Positions 46,911-56,735 of a stretch of DNA of 64,000 nt are shown here, one piece after another; position 1 is the stretch's first letter; every line of letters begins with the position of its first letter. A program made the translations under genes and the position numbers. A model generated the notes under the pieces. The model had not been told where the DNA came from. It searched no databases and saw nothing but the letters and a program-made list of their open reading frames with translations. Origin of the DNA: Lysobacteraceae bacterium CU05-9 (lineage in GTDB: Bacteria > Pseudomonadota > Gammaproteobacteria > Xanthomonadales > Xanthomonadaceae); contig SWJS01000006.1 of assembly GCA_007556525.1 (NCBI GenBank), positions 30,154 to 94,153 of the forward strand, in the 5' to 3' direction.

Positions 46911-47990
46911 TCAGGCTTCGATTTGGCCTTGTTCCACGTGGAATAATTGCACTTCCTCGCCCCAGTCGCTCAACGCCTGCGGCACCTGCGTCCCCGTGAC
47001 AAAAACCTGCACATCCACCGCACTCAACCAGTCAAACACGCGCTGCTGATGCGTCGCGTCCAATTCCGACGCCACATCATCCAGCGCTATCACCGGCCAG
47101 CTTCCAGTATGCTCTGCGTAGTGCACCGCCTGCCCCAACAACACCGCTAAAGCCGACGACTTAGCCTGTCCACGCGACAAATGGTCACGCGTGAGCCCTG
47201 TGGCGAATTTCAGCTCCCAATCCGCCCTATGCGGACCGACGCTGGTGAAACCGCTCTGGCGGTCCCTATCGCGTTGAATCAGCAAGGCATCGGCGAATTC
47301 ACCGAGGTCCGTGCGCCAGCCAGGTGAGAACTCCAAATCGAACAATTGCAGTTCCGGTGCCAATTCGCCAGCCGCTTTCAGGACTGGTTCCTTCAACTCC
47401 GCCACATAGCGCTCCCTGTAAGCCGTCAACGGAGCGCCCGCACTCACCAACTCATGATCCCATGCATCCAACTGCGCCAGAGACGCGCCTGTCTTCAATA
47501 AGGCGTTACGTTGCTTCAGCGCCCGCGAATACCTGCGCCAGTAGCCAATAAACATTGGTTCCACGTGGAACAATCCCCAATCAAGGAATCTGCGGCGACC
47601 CTCGGCGCCACCCATGATCAGGTTATGGCTGCCCGGCTCGAACGTAATCACCGCCAGCGCCGCACACAGCTCGCCCAGCGATGTAACGTCCTCTCCATCC
47701 AACCGTCCTGTCCACTCGCGGCCACCGTGGCGCATTCCCACCTTACGGTGCCTGCCATCAACACCCGCCCATTCAACGAAGACCTCCAGCGCGTCCGATC
47801 CCTGCTGAATCAGCCCATCAGATGGTTTTCCGCGAAACGACCGCCCGTAAGCCATCAAATGCAGTGCTTCCAGAACCGTCGTCTTTCCTGCGCCATTCGC
47901 ACCGACCAGCATATTGACGCCAGGGGCAGGGCGCAGCGATACCTCGCCAAAGCGCCGGAAGCTCCTAATGTCGATGCGCGTAATTCTCAT
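46911..47990 (-). CDS. recF: DNA replication/repair protein RecF
   Basis: 359 aa. Walker A GANGAGKTTVLEALHLM (about 32-48), signature region LSRGQAKSSALAVLLG (about 273-288) and Walker B IALDDVASELDATHQQRVF. RecF loads RecA at gaps with RecO/RecR. The start ATG follows a 170-bp gap after dnaN. A DnaA-box-like TGTGGGTAA lies in the recF-gyrB gap (46881-46889). Confidence 0.95.
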   Translation of the reverse strand: MRITRIDIRSFRRFGEVSLRPAPGVNMLVGANGAGKTTVLEALHLMAYGRSFRGKPSDGLIQQGSDALEVFVEWAGVDGRHRKVGMRHGGREWTGRLDGEDVTSLGELCAALAVITFEPGSHNLIMGGAEGRRRFLDWGLFHVEPMFIGYWRRYSRALKQRNALLKTGASLAQLDAWDHELVSAGAPLTAYRERYVAELKEPVLKAAGELAPELQLFDLEFSPGWRTDLGEFADALLIQRDRDRQSGFTSVGPHRADWELKFATGLTRDHLSRGQAKSSALAVLLGQAVHYAEHTGSWPVIALDDVASELDATHQQRVFDWLSAVDVQVFVTGTQVPQALSDWGEEVQLFHVEQGQIEA

Positions 47991-48125
47991 GCGTCTAAAT
48001 CTGAAATCAAAAATCTAAAATCGGCGAGCAATGTTCCACGTGAAACAATTCGGCGCGAGACAGACAAACTCCGCCCCGCGCCGTAAATTCAAACTGGGGT
48101 AGGGAACGGAAAGTGTGGAGGTGTC

Positions 48126-48153
48126 CCCATTTCCCGTTTCCCATCTCCCTTTT
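48126..48153. repeat. Heptamer-phased array after dnaN
   Basis: CCCATTT-CCCGTTT-CCCATCT-CCCTTTT: four 7-bp units, 7 bp before the dnaN stop. The complement of this type occurs after the patatin gene (27835-27855). The rest of 47991-48160 is otherwise plain. Confidence 0.8.
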
Positions 48154-48160
48154 CTCCGCC

Positions 48161-49261
48161 TTACAGGCGCAAAGGCATCACCACATGACGGCAACGCTCA
48201 TTCGTCGCTTCACGGATCAACGCCGACGAAGACGCATCCTTGACCGCAATGATCACTTCCTCGTCCTTCAACGAAGTCAGCGCGTCCAACAGATAAACCA
48301 CGTTGAAGCCCATTGCCAGGCCTTCAATGATCGTATCGACGGAGATTTCTTCCTGAGCCTCGTCCTGGTCCGGATTGTTCGAGGAAACCTTCAATTGATC
48401 CTTCGTGACTTCCAGACGAACGCCCTTGTATTTATCATTCGCCAAAATCGCCGCACGCTGCAACGACGCACGCAACAACTCACGGTCCACGCGAATCAGC
48501 TGATCGGCGCCAATTGGCAGCACAACTTCGTAATCCGGGAACTTGCCGTCAATGAGCTTCGAGGTAAACGACAGATCGTCGCGCTCAACGCGGATATGAC
48601 CACGACCGATTTGCATGCGGAGCACGCGGTCGCCACCTTCCAGCAAACGTTGCAGTTCCTGCACACCCTTGCGTGGAATGATGATTTGGCGCGGATTCGA
48701 CGATGGATGCTCCAACTGGTGCTCACAGAGCGCCAAACGGTGACCGTCCGTCGCCACACAACGCAGCGAATTCGGGCGCAGATCCAGCAACAAGCCGTTC
48801 AAGTAGAAACGAACGTCCTGCGACGCCATCGCGAACGCCGTGCGGTCAATCAACTCACGCAGAGCCGATTCCGGCACTTCCAGCTGTTCCGTCGCTTCGA
48901 ACTCATCAATCGATGGGAAATCCAGCGAAGGCAACGTCGACAGAACATAACGCGAACGACCGGAAGTGATGTTGACCCGATCACCGGAGACTTTGACCGT
49001 GATTTTGGAACCGTCTGGCAGCGCACGCACCAAATCGAACAATTTACGCGCAGGAATCGTGATCTCGCCATCTTCGGCGTCTTCCACATCCACATGCGAA
49101 ATCATTTCAACTTCCATGTCCGTAGCCGTCAGCGACATCTTGCCGCCTTCGATCTGAACGAGCAGATTGCTCAAAACGGGCAGGGTATGCCGGCGTTCAA
49201 CGACATTGATCACCTGGGTCAATGCTTTCAAAAAAACTTCGCGCTGGAGACTAAATCGCAC
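48161..49261 (-). CDS. dnaN: DNA polymerase III beta clamp
   Basis: 366 aa from GTG 49261 (VRFSLQREVFLKALTQVINVVERR), after AAGGA; this gives exactly the E. coli length. The longer frame from 49285 uses TTG and adds eight unlikely residues. Three clamp domains are seen: HTLPVLSNLL and ATDMEVEM first; later SLPEIDEFE, then the C-terminal RHVVMPLRL. It is the sliding clamp. Gene order with dnaA and recF is canonical. Confidence 0.95.
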   Translation of the reverse strand: MRFSLQREVFLKALTQVINVVERRHTLPVLSNLLVQIEGGKMSLTATDMEVEMISHVDVEDAEDGEITIPARKLFDLVRALPDGSKITVKVSGDRVNITSGRSRYVLSTLPSLDFPSIDEFEATEQLEVPESALRELIDRTAFAMASQDVRFYLNGLLLDLRPNSLRCVATDGHRLALCEHQLEHPSSNPRQIIIPRKGVQELQRLLEGGDRVLRMQIGRGHIRVERDDLSFTSKLIDGKFPDYEVVLPIGADQLIRVDRELLRASLQRAAILANDKYKGVRLEVTKDQLKVSSNNPDQDEAQEEISVDTIIEGLAMGFNVVYLLDALTSLKDEEVIIAVKDASSSALIREATNERCRHVVMPLRL

Positions 49262-49520
49262 AGGGCTATCCTTCAGTGGGTCCAATAATTAATTTGGGTA
49301 TAAATAAAATCTGTGGTGGTAGTAGAGGCCTGTTTACAACTCGAAAACCCTACGTAAGCCATTGATTTCATTGATAAAACTTCATTGTAAAACAACTGTA
49401 AAACTCGCTGGAATGGCTGGGTAAAACCTGTGGATAAATCGGCGCATCGCTGCAAGCCTCGTACTTATCCACAATTTATCCCACACTCACCCACAACTTA
49501 TTACCACCGTAATCCACAGC
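49262..49520. other. Probable replication origin: DnaA-box cluster between dnaA and dnaN
   Basis: Perfect DnaA boxes: TTATCCACA at 49465-49473 and its complement TGTGGATAA at 49429-49437. Near matches: TTATCCCAC at 49476-49484, TAATCCACA at 49510-49518 and TCACCCACA at 49487-49495. The left part (49270-49400) is AT-rich (TATAAATAAAAT; TTGATTTCATTGATAAAAC) and could be the unwinding element. On the upstream side of dnaA only 73 bp separate it from folE, too short for an origin. Confidence 0.65.
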
Positions 49521-50918
49521 TTATTCGCTGAGTTTCCGGATCAATTTGTCCCAATCTTCACTCAACTTACCATCGGTCCTGCGCTTCTCCGCCATCTTTC
49601 GGCAGGCGTGCAAAACCGTTGTGTGGTCACGACCCGAAAACGCCTCCCCAATCGCCGGCAGACTCGAATCTGTCAGTTCCTGGGCGAGCGCCATCGCCAT
49701 ATGTCGCGGCAACACAAATGTCGCGCGTCGATTGGAGCCCAGCAGATCTTTTTGCTGGACGCCGTAATAGTCTGCCACGACACGGATGATATTGGGAATC
49801 GACAGGGTTTGCTGCTGCGCCCGGAACAACTGCCGTAGCGTTTCCTGCGCGAAATCGACCGTAATCGGACGACCCGTGAAATTCGCCTGCGCAATCAACG
49901 TATTCAGCGCACCCTCGAGGTCGCGAACGTTGGTATGCAAGCGTTTCGCCAGCAAAAACGCCACTTCCTCCGACACCTGCACATTCCGTGCCTGCGCCTT
50001 GGCCATCACAATCTGCGCCCGCGTCTCGTAATCCGGCGGATCGACCGGCACACCGAGACCCCACGCCAACCGCGACTTCAGCCGCGACTCCAGCCCATCG
50101 ACTTCCCGCGGAAACCGGTCGCAAGTGAGAATAATCTGCTTATTCGTGCCGATCAGCGCATTAAACGTATGAAAAAACTCTTCCTGCGTGCTGTCCTTAC
50201 CCGCCAGAAATTGGATATCGTCGAGCAAAAGCGCATCAATTTCGGCGAACTGGCGCTTAAATTCGTCCTGTTTCTTTTGTTGGAGAGACCGCACGAACGT
50301 CGTCATGAACTGCTGCGAGTTCAGATACAAAATCCGTGCACGCGGATTCTGCCGCTTCATCTCGTTGCCGGCGGCGAACATCAAGTGAGTCTTGCCCAAC
50401 CCCGTCCCGCCATACAGCAGCAACGGATTGTGGTCTTTCGCGCCCGGATTGTTCGCCACCAACATCGCGGCGGCGTGCGCCATGCGATTCGACGAACCCT
50501 GCACGAAATTTTCGAACGTGTATTCCTTATCCAGGAACCCATGAAAATCCGAGGCCACCGCGGGATCCGGCTGCACGGTCGCCGACGGATAAAACAACGA
50601 GTTCAACCCCGCAGGCTTCGGCGCCGAATGCGGCACGGAGGTCGATGCAGAAGTGGAGGGCAACACGGGATCCTGCGACGACGAGCCAATCTCGAGCACG
50701 ACATCTTCAAACGATCCGAAATGTTTCGCCAACTCTTTAATCCGCGGCAAATACTCGGCGCGGATGCGGTTCATCGTGAAGGAATTCGGGCACAGCAAAA
50801 CAAGCTGATTCGCCCGTTCGGTCGCGTGCAGCGGCGATAACCACGTCTGCACATCTTCGAATGGATACTCGGCTTCCAACCGTTCCAAGCTGCGTTGCCA
50901 AGCGTCCATCAAACCCAC
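49521..50918 (-). CDS. dnaA: Chromosomal replication initiator DnaA
   Basis: 465 aa from GTG 50918; ATG three codons later (50909) is also possible. Domain [31 protein letters not shown]+ domain with Walker [11 protein letters not shown] (about 169-178), Walker [10 protein letters not shown]; domain IV with [42 protein letters not shown]-like DNA-binding residues ([27 protein letters not shown]). It opens oriC and regulates its own transcription. Confidence 0.97.
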   Translation of the reverse strand: MGLMDAWQRSLERLEAEYPFEDVQTWLSPLHATERANQLVLLCPNSFTMNRIRAEYLPRIKELAKHFGSFEDVVLEIGSSSQDPVLPSTSASTSVPHSAPKPAGLNSLFYPSATVQPDPAVASDFHGFLDKEYTFENFVQGSSNRMAHAAAMLVANNPGAKDHNPLLLYGGTGLGKTHLMFAAGNEMKRQNPRARILYLNSQQFMTTFVRSLQQKKQDEFKRQFAEIDALLLDDIQFLAGKDSTQEEFFHTFNALIGTNKQIILTCDRFPREVDGLESRLKSRLAWGLGVPVDPPDYETRAQIVMAKAQARNVQVSEEVAFLLAKRLHTNVRDLEGALNTLIAQANFTGRPITVDFAQETLRQLFRAQQQTLSIPNIIRVVADYYGVQQKDLLGSNRRATFVLPRHMAMALAQELTDSSLPAIGEAFSGRDHTTVLHACRKMAEKRRTDGKLSEDWDKLIRKLSE

Positions 50919-50991
50919 AAACTTCTCTCTCCCAACTGACTGATTAGACTACCATAGGAGCTCTGTTCCAAAAAACGACCGATCCCCCACC

Positions 50992-51588
50992 ATGTCCGAT
51001 TCCAACAACGCCTCGAAGCCCACCCGCGAACAAGCCGAAGCCGCCGTCCGCACTCTGTTGAGCTGGGCGGGAGATGATCCGGCGCGGGAAGGTCTTTTGG
51101 ATACGCCTAAGCGCGTCGTCAAAGCCTACGAAGAATGGTTCGGCGGTTATGACACCGATCCGGCCGAGTACCTGCGCCGCACATTCGAAGAGGTCGAAGG
51201 TTACGACGAAATGGTGGTTTTGCGCGATATTCCGTACGAATCGCATTGCGAACATCACCTAGCGCCGATCATCGGCAAGGCGCACATCGGCTATCTGCCG
51301 AACGGTCGCGTCGTCGGGATCTCCAAGCTCGCCCGCGTGCTCGAGTCTTACGCAAAGCGGTTGCAAGTCCAGGAGAAAATGACCGCCCAAATCGCTCACG
51401 TGATCCAGGATGTTTTGGCACCGCTCGGTGTAGGCGTCGTGATTGAGGGTGAGCATGAGTGCATGACGACGCGTGGGGTGCACAAGCGTGGTGTGAGCAT
51501 GGTGACGTCGACGCTGCTCGGGACGTTCCGCGACGATCCGCGCACGCGCGATGAGTTCCTGCAAATCGTCGGCATCGGTAGGCGCTAA
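50992..51588 (+). CDS. folE: GTP cyclohydrolase I FolE
   Basis: 198 aa. Zinc ligands Cys86, His89 (SHCEHH) and Cys157 ([10 protein letters not shown]), with GIGRR at the end. The N-terminal 25 residues are a variable helix. It makes dihydroneopterin triphosphate for folate and pterins. It is divergent from dnaA with 73 bp between, and the MFS gene starts 6 bp after its stop. Confidence 0.95.
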   Translation: MSDSNNASKPTREQAEAAVRTLLSWAGDDPAREGLLDTPKRVVKAYEEWFGGYDTDPAEYLRRTFEEVEGYDEMVVLRDIPYESHCEHHLAPIIGKAHIGYLPNGRVVGISKLARVLESYAKRLQVQEKMTAQIAHVIQDVLAPLGVGVVIEGEHECMTTRGVHKRGVSMVTSTLLGTFRDDPRTRDEFLQIVGIGRR

Positions 51589-51594
51589 TTCCGC

Positions 51595-52842
51595 ATGTCG
51601 GCCGCTGAAACGATCACGGGTGGACGGCGCCAGGCGGCGCTGATTTTCATTTTCATCACGGTGTTGATCGACGTCATTTCGTTTGGCGTGATCATCCCGG
51701 TTTTGCCTCAACTCATCAAAAACTTCTCCGGCGGCGACGACTCTCTCGCCACGTATTGGATCGGTGTTTTTGCGACATTATTCGCGATCATCCAATTCGT
51801 CTGCTCGCCATTGCAAGGTGCGTTGTCCGATCGCTTCGGCCGTCGCCCCGTCATCCTGTTGTCCTGCCTCGGTCTCGGTCTCGACTTCATCCTGATGGCC
51901 TTGGCGCCGAACCTGTGGTGGCTGTTGGTCGGCCGCTGCATCTCCGCCGTCACCTCTGCCTCCTTCACCACCGCGAACGCTTACATTGCGGACGTGACCA
52001 CCCCCGAAAACCGCGCAAAATCCTTCGGCATGATCGGCGCCGCTTTCGGTGTCGGCTTCGTCCTCGGTCCGATGATCGGCGGTTTCCTCGGTGAGCACAA
52101 TCTGCACGCGCCGTTCTGGTTCGCGGGCGGTTTGGCGTTGCTGAACTTTCTCTATGGGCTGTTTATTTTGCCGGAGTCGTTGCGTCCCGCCGACCGCACC
52201 GCGCGCGTCGAGTGGCGCACGGCGCATCCGATCGGCTCTATGCAACTTTTGCGCCAATATCCGCGCATCTGGCCGTTGGTCGCGATCATTTTCATCGCCA
52301 ACTTCGCGCACTACATCTATCCGACGATTTTCGTCATCTACGCGGACCATCGTTACGGTTGGGGCCCGCGCGATGTCGCTTACGTGCTCACCGCCGTCGG
52401 TGTCTGCTCGATCATCGTCAACGGTCTGTTGGTCGGCCGCATGACGCGCTGGCTCGGCGAAGCCCGCGCCATGATGTTGGGCCTGACCTGCGGCACCATC
52501 GGTTTCGCGTTGTATGGGTTGGCGTCGTCAGGTTGGATGTTTTGGCTGGGCATTCCGATTTCGGCATTGTGGGCGCTGTCCGGTCCCGCCGCACAGTCGA
52601 TCATCACTAAGACCGTTGGTCGCGACGAACAGGGCCGCGTGCAGGGCGCACTGTCGTCCTTGGTGTCGTTGGCCGGCATCGCGGCGCCTCTGATGTTCTC
52701 CGCCGTGTTCGGTTTCGCCATCTCGCGCCACGTGTCGTTTAACGTGCCTGGCGCACCGTGGTACTTAGCGGCGGCGCTGCTCGGTGTCGCGGTGTTGATC
52801 GCGTGGTCGTTCGCACGCCGCGAGCGCACTGCCTCTGCGTAA
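51595..52842 (+). CDS. MFS transporter, TetA-like (TCR/Tet family)
   Basis: 415 aa, about 12 membrane segments. The N-terminal [15 protein letters not shown] and motif [17 protein letters not shown] (about 78-93) match the drug:H+ antiporter family that includes Tet[25 protein letters not shown] (about 123-146) is motif C-like. It is probably an efflux pump; substrate unknown. It follows folE closely. A palindrome array starts 4 bp past its stop. Confidence 0.88.
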   Translation: MSAAETITGGRRQAALIFIFITVLIDVISFGVIIPVLPQLIKNFSGGDDSLATYWIGVFATLFAIIQFVCSPLQGALSDRFGRRPVILLSCLGLGLDFILMALAPNLWWLLVGRCISAVTSASFTTANAYIADVTTPENRAKSFGMIGAAFGVGFVLGPMIGGFLGEHNLHAPFWFAGGLALLNFLYGLFILPESLRPADRTARVEWRTAHPIGSMQLLRQYPRIWPLVAIIFIANFAHYIYPTIFVIYADHRYGWGPRDVAYVLTAVGVCSIIVNGLLVGRMTRWLGEARAMMLGLTCGTIGFALYGLASSGWMFWLGIPISALWALSGPAAQSIITKTVGRDEQGRVQGALSSLVSLAGIAAPLMFSAVFGFAISRHVSFNVPGAPWYLAAALLGVAVLIAWSFARRERTASA

Positions 52843-52997
52843 CGCGGTTACATTTGTAACCACCGGAAACAATTGTTTCCGCGTGCAGCGAGATCACTCT
52901 TTCTTCGGGTGTCACAATTGTGACAATTGTGACATTTGTGACGCCCACAATTTTGCGGGTGTCACGTTTGTGGCAGATTGCCACAATTGAGACACCC
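52843..52997. repeat. Palindrome array, locus D (after the MFS gene)
   Basis: Starts 1-4 bp after the stop. GGTTACATTTGTAACC (52846-52861); perfect palindrome GGAAACAATTGTTTCC (52865-52880). A 40-bp hairpin (52907-52946) contains three TTGTGACA-type repeats at 9-bp spacing between GGGTGTC and GACGCCC. Another (52957-52997) has GGGTGTC..TGGCA and TGCCAC..GACACCC arms. It fills the gap to the convergent YdcH gene (stop at 53003). Confidence 0.88.
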
Positions 52998-53002
52998 CGT
53001 GA

Positions 53003-53209
53003 TTACGCGGGTTCGTCGGGGATGAGTGAGGATTCCAGGTGGGCAATGGAATCTTTCAAAGAAAGCTTGCGTTTCTTCAGGCGTTTGACAGCCAACTCAT
53101 CGGGCGAGGGCGCGGACAGCATGTGTTCGATTGCGGCGTCGAGGTCGCGGTGTTCCTGGCGCAAATGAATGAGCAGGCGGGCGTTGGCGCTGATATCGAA
53201 GTCGTCCAT
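53003..53209 (-). CDS. YdcH-like DUF465 protein
   Basis: 68 aa. One helical hairpin: [18 protein letters not shown], then [23 protein letters not shown], the typical DUF465 pattern. Function is unknown; it is a small soluble coiled-coil. It is divergent from ttcA by 27 bp and convergent with the MFS gene across locus D. Confidence 0.85.
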   Translation of the reverse strand: MDDFDISANARLLIHLRQEHRDLDAAIEHMLSAPSPDELAVKRLKKRKLSLKDSIAHLESSLIPDEPA

Positions 53210-53236
53210 ATGTCTGCAGATTATAATGTTCGGCTA

Positions 53237-54100
53237 ATGAGCACAAATGTCATCCCGCTGGAGACCCCGATTCTCCCATCCCGTCGCAAAGCCCACGAAC
53301 AGCAACGCCTCTCGAAACGGCTGCGACATCAGGTGGGCAAGGCGATCGCTGATTTCAACATGATCGAAGATGGCGATCGCGTGATGGTGTGCCTGTCCGG
53401 CGGCAAGGACAGCTATACGATGCTGGATGTTTTGTTGCAGCTGAAAATGAAAGCGCCCGTGAAGTTCGACATTCTCGCGGTGAATTTGGACCAGAAGCAG
53501 CCGGATTTTCCGGAGCATGTTTTGCCGGAGTATCTTGAGTCGATTGGCGTGCCGTATCACATCATCGAACAGGACACCTATTCCGTCGTGACGCGCGTGG
53601 TGCCGGAAGGCAAAACTATGTGCTCCCTGTGTTCGCGTTTGCGCCGCGGTGCGTTGTACACGTACGCCGAAGAAAATGGCTATAACAAAATCGCCCTCGG
53701 TCACCACAGGGATGACTTGTTGGCGACGTTTTTTCTGAATTTGTTTCATCACGCGAAGTTGTCGGGCATGCCGCCGAAGCTGCAGTCGGACAACGGCAAA
53801 CACATCGTGATCCGCCCGCTCGCGTATGTGCAGGAAGCGGACATCATTGAGTATTCGGAGTTCAAGCAATTTCCGATCATTCCGTGCAATCTGTGCGGCA
53901 CTCAGGAAAATCTGCAACGCAAGCAAGTCGGTCTCATGCTCAAGCAGTGGGAGCGCGAACATCCGGGGCGTCTGGAATCCATGGCGAACGCTCTCGGTGA
54001 TATCCGGCCGTCTCAGCTCTCGGACTCTTCTCTCTTCGATTTTAAATCTTTGGGATCTTCAGTCTCCGAGACACCGGCCGATCATAATTGGCTTTCTTGA
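53237..54100 (+). CDS. ttcA: tRNA 2-thiocytidine biosynthesis protein TtcA
   Basis: 287 aa from ATG 53237 ([11 protein letters not shown]); the frame extends further upstream through the DUF465 gene on the other strand. PP-loop SGGKDS at 54-59; [10 protein letters not shown] and CNLCGTQ carry the cysteines of the [4Fe-4S] cluster. It thiolates C32 of some tRNAs. A TATAAT lies only 10 bp before the ATG (53222-53227), so the transcript may have a very short leader. A heptamer array begins at its stop. Confidence 0.95.
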   Translation: MSTNVIPLETPILPSRRKAHEQQRLSKRLRHQVGKAIADFNMIEDGDRVMVCLSGGKDSYTMLDVLLQLKMKAPVKFDILAVNLDQKQPDFPEHVLPEYLESIGVPYHIIEQDTYSVVTRVVPEGKTMCSLCSRLRRGALYTYAEENGYNKIALGHHRDDLLATFFLNLFHHAKLSGMPPKLQSDNGKHIVIRPLAYVQEADIIEYSEFKQFPIIPCNLCGTQENLQRKQVGLMLKQWEREHPGRLESMANALGDIRPSQLSDSSLFDFKSLGSSVSETPADHNWLS

Positions 54101-54160
54101 GTTGGAGTACGAGTTAGAGGAGTGAGTCCGCTAGCTTTTACCCATTCGCTCTTACCCACG
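54099..54160. repeat. Heptamer-phased arrays after ttcA
   Basis: GAGTTGG-AGTACGA-GTTAGAG-GAGTGAG (54099-54126) overlaps the stop, then GCTTTTA-CCCATTC-GCTCTTA-CCCACG (54134-54160). The second type is nearly the same as at 7994-8013. Confidence 0.7.
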
Positions 54161-54180
54161 TTTCAGGTATACCAAACAAC

Positions 54181-55083
54181 ATGCTTTTCCGTAACGCCAC
54201 ATTTTTTCAGTTCCCAAAATCACTTTCGTTTGCAGATTTCAATGAGCAGTTGACGGAGTGTGAGTTGAAGCCGGTGCAGGGGCTGGAGTTGGTGACGCGC
54301 GGGTTTGTGTCGCCGTATGGGGATGAGAGCGAGCTGATGATGCAGCAGCAGGACAAGGTGATCGGCGTGCAGGTTGGGCAGCAAGAAAAGTTGTTGCCGG
54401 GTGCGGTGGTCAATGAAGCGTTGCAAAAGAAGTTGCGCGAGATTGAGAAGAAGGATGGTCGCCGTCCGGGCAGTAAGAGACGTGCGCAGATCAAGTCGGA
54501 TTTGATTTTGGAAATGTTGCCGAAGGCGTTCGTGAAGTCGAATCAGATGTCGGTGATGTTGGATACGGCGAGTGGTTGGATTGCGATTGATACGGCGAGT
54601 CGGAAGCAGGCGGAGAATGCGGTGAGCGAAGTGCGTCGTGCGTTGTCGTCGTTTCCTGCGTTGCCGTTGAATGCGGAAGTTGCGCCGAGGCAGGTTTTGA
54701 CGCAATGGATCAGCGGTGAAAATCTCCCGGAAGGTTTCGTGCTCGGCCATGAAGCGGAGTTGCAGGATCCGGCGGAGCAGGGTGCGACGATTAAAGTTGC
54801 GCGCATGGAGTTGCAGTCGGAAGAGATGCAGCATCATTTGGAAGCGGGTTTTCAGGTGACGCGTTTGGCGTTGCTGTTCAACGATCGTGTGTCGTTTGTG
54901 ATTGGCGATGACCTGGTGGTTCGCAAGTTGAAGTTGCTGGAGCAAGCGATTGAGTCGATGGACTCCGGTGAGACGGAAGATGCGAATGCCGAGCGCGACG
55001 CTCGATTGGCGTTGATGCATGGGGAGTTGGGGGAGCTTTTTGCGGCACTATCAAAAGCTTTCAAGCTCTCCAAGGTCGAATAA
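54181..55083 (+). CDS. rdgC: Recombination-associated protein RdgC
   Basis: 300 aa, the family length. It begins MLFRNATFFQFP and contains GFVSPYGDESELMM and DLILEMLPKAFVKSNQM, then a C-terminal EMQHHLEAGFQVTRLALLFNDRVSFVIGDDLVVRKLK. RdgC forms a ring on DNA and limits RecA. The next gene starts directly after its stop, so they are probably co-transcribed. Confidence 0.95.
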   Translation: MLFRNATFFQFPKSLSFADFNEQLTECELKPVQGLELVTRGFVSPYGDESELMMQQQDKVIGVQVGQQEKLLPGAVVNEALQKKLREIEKKDGRRPGSKRRAQIKSDLILEMLPKAFVKSNQMSVMLDTASGWIAIDTASRKQAENAVSEVRRALSSFPALPLNAEVAPRQVLTQWISGENLPEGFVLGHEAELQDPAEQGATIKVARMELQSEEMQHHLEAGFQVTRLALLFNDRVSFVIGDDLVVRKLKLLEQAIESMDSGETEDANAERDARLALMHGELGELFAALSKAFKLSKVE

Positions 55084-55905
55084 TTGCTGAGCTGGTTGCG
55101 CCGTCACGTTCAACCTTCCCTGCCCGCGGGCTGGATTCAGATCGCGCCGACGTTGTATCAACTGCGTCATGGTGATGAAGCGATTCAAGTCGAAGTGAAG
55201 CGTCTTCGTGCGTCGAAGCGTGCGACTGCGCGTGCGCATGGTCAAGGCATTGTGGTGTGCGTGCCGTTGCGTTTTTCGGATGCGTCGTTGAAGGTTGCGT
55301 TGGCGGGGTTCGAGCCGTGGATTGTTGCGCAGTGGGCGAAGTCGCATGCGTTTGCACATCCGTTGCTGCAGCCGTTTGTTACTGAGTCGTTGCCGTTGTT
55401 TGGTGAAGCGATGCCGGTGGTGTGGTCGGAGGCTTCGCGAATTGCTGTGTCTGTCGTTGATGGGTCGTTGCATGTGGCCGCGCCGCGTGCGGTGAGTGCG
55501 AAGCAAATGGGCGCAGCGTTGAAGCAGTTTTATGAGGCGCAGGCACGTGAAGTGATGGCGCCGATTCTCAATCGGTTGGCACCATCGATGCCATCGATGC
55601 CAGTGCGGATTCGGTTCAAACGTGTGCGATCGATCTGGGGTTCGATGAACTCAAAAGGTGTTCTCACCCTGGAATACTCGTTGGCGATCGCGCCGCGGTA
55701 TGTCTTTGAATATCTCATCGTGCATGAGTTGTGTCACTTGATTGAGATGAATCATTCGCGTGCGTTTTGGCGTCATGTGGCGCAGCGTTGTCCGGAGTTT
55801 CATCATGCCGAAGAGTATCTAAAAGCGCGCGGGAATCTCGTGCGGTTGGATTTCGATCGGATCACGGAGCCGGATCGGTTTATTTGGTTAGGCGACGTCG
55901 ACTAA
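55084..55905 (+). CDS. YgjP-like zinc metallopeptidase (DUF45/SprT-related)
   Basis: 273 aa from a TTG start directly after the rdgC stop. The zinc motif HELCH is in IVHELCHLIEMNHSRAFW (about 216-233), followed by the CPEFHHAEEYLK pattern with the third ligand. WGSMNSKGVLTLEYSLA (about 183-199) matches the YgjP/DUF45 family. The real substrate is unknown. Confidence 0.87.
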   Translation: MLSWLRRHVQPSLPAGWIQIAPTLYQLRHGDEAIQVEVKRLRASKRATARAHGQGIVVCVPLRFSDASLKVALAGFEPWIVAQWAKSHAFAHPLLQPFVTESLPLFGEAMPVVWSEASRIAVSVVDGSLHVAAPRAVSAKQMGAALKQFYEAQAREVMAPILNRLAPSMPSMPVRIRFKRVRSIWGSMNSKGVLTLEYSLAIAPRYVFEYLIVHELCHLIEMNHSRAFWRHVAQRCPEFHHAEEYLKARGNLVRLDFDRITEPDRFIWLGDVD

Positions 55906-56735
55906 TCGAATAGCTTCGCGACCGCTTCCGGTTCTTCCATGTGGACGTGATGCGTGCCGTTGATCATGCGCAGCGAGCCGTTGCGTAAAGCGGCGACGCG
56001 GCGGCGGCGAATGGCATCCGGGAAATACGATTGCGGTGGATCGGCGAGGATCACGCGCGTTGGACATTCGATGCCTTCGATGAGATCCATCGCCTGCGCT
56101 TCCGTCAAACGGAATGCCGTCGGATGGGTGAGCCGGGGATCGGATGACCACACGAAGCCATCATCAACTTCATTGATGCCGCGCTCGACGAGCAAGCGCG
56201 CGACGGGTTCGCTCAAATGATTCACGGCGGCGCGCACACGAATCGCATCATCCAAAGTGGCGAACGCACGCAACGGGCGACGCGGCTTGTAGGCGATGTC
56301 GATGGCCTCGCGAAAAACTTCCGCCGTCAACTCCGGCGCATTCGTCAACGCACCGAGTGCTTCGATCGCAATCAAACTTTCAACGCGCGAAGGGATTGCA
56401 GCGGCGACCAACGATGCGACGACGGAGCCGAGCGAATGACCGAGCAAGTTGAATTTTTGCCAACCGAGCGCATCGGCAACTTCGATGCCGCAACGCGTAA
56501 ACGTCAATGCGGTGTAGTCGGAAGACAACGGCAGATGATCACTGCGACCGTGACCGATTTGATCGATCGCGACGAGCTCGTAATCACGCAAAAAAGGCTC
56601 TAACGGAACGAAGCTATCCGCATTGTCCAACCAACCATGGAACGCCAACAGACGTGGTGACGAAGGAGACGAACCGGCGCGGCGCCAACCACGGATTTTG
56701 CCGAAGACCGTTTGAAGTTCAATCGCCTCACGCAT
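55902..56735 (-). CDS. Alpha/beta-hydrolase
   Basis: 277 aa from ATG 56735 (MREAIELQTVFGKIRGW); the extension to 56783 lies in hemH. Oxyanion loop HGWLDNADSF, nucleophile GHSLGS (about 101-106), His in GTHHVHMEEP near the end. It overlaps the hemH 3' end by 8 bp and is coupled to it. It belongs to the large MhpC-like esterase group; substrate unknown. Confidence 0.85.
   Translation of the reverse strand: MREAIELQTVFGKIRGWRRAGSSPSSPRLLAFHGWLDNADSFVPLEPFLRDYELVAIDQIGHGRSDHLPLSSDYTALTFTRCGIEVADALGWQKFNLLGHSLGSVVASLVAAAIPSRVESLIAIEALGALTNAPELTAEVFREAIDIAYKPRRPLRAFATLDDAIRVRAAVNHLSEPVARLLVERGINEVDDGFVWSSDPRLTHPTAFRLTEAQAMDLIEGIECPTRVILADPPQSYFPDAIRRRRVAALRNGSLRMINGTHHVHMEEPEAVAKLFD

Noticed and set aside
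48113-49288. Plus-strand reading frame of 391 codons
   Set aside because: Antisense to dnaN and crosses the dnaN 3' flank; not protein-like (Arg/Gln-rich).
52843-52997. Palindrome arrays as simple rho-independent terminators
   Set aside because: The hairpins lack T-runs, two loci sit in divergent promoter gaps rather than 3' ends, and normal terminators with T-runs exist elsewhere in the window.
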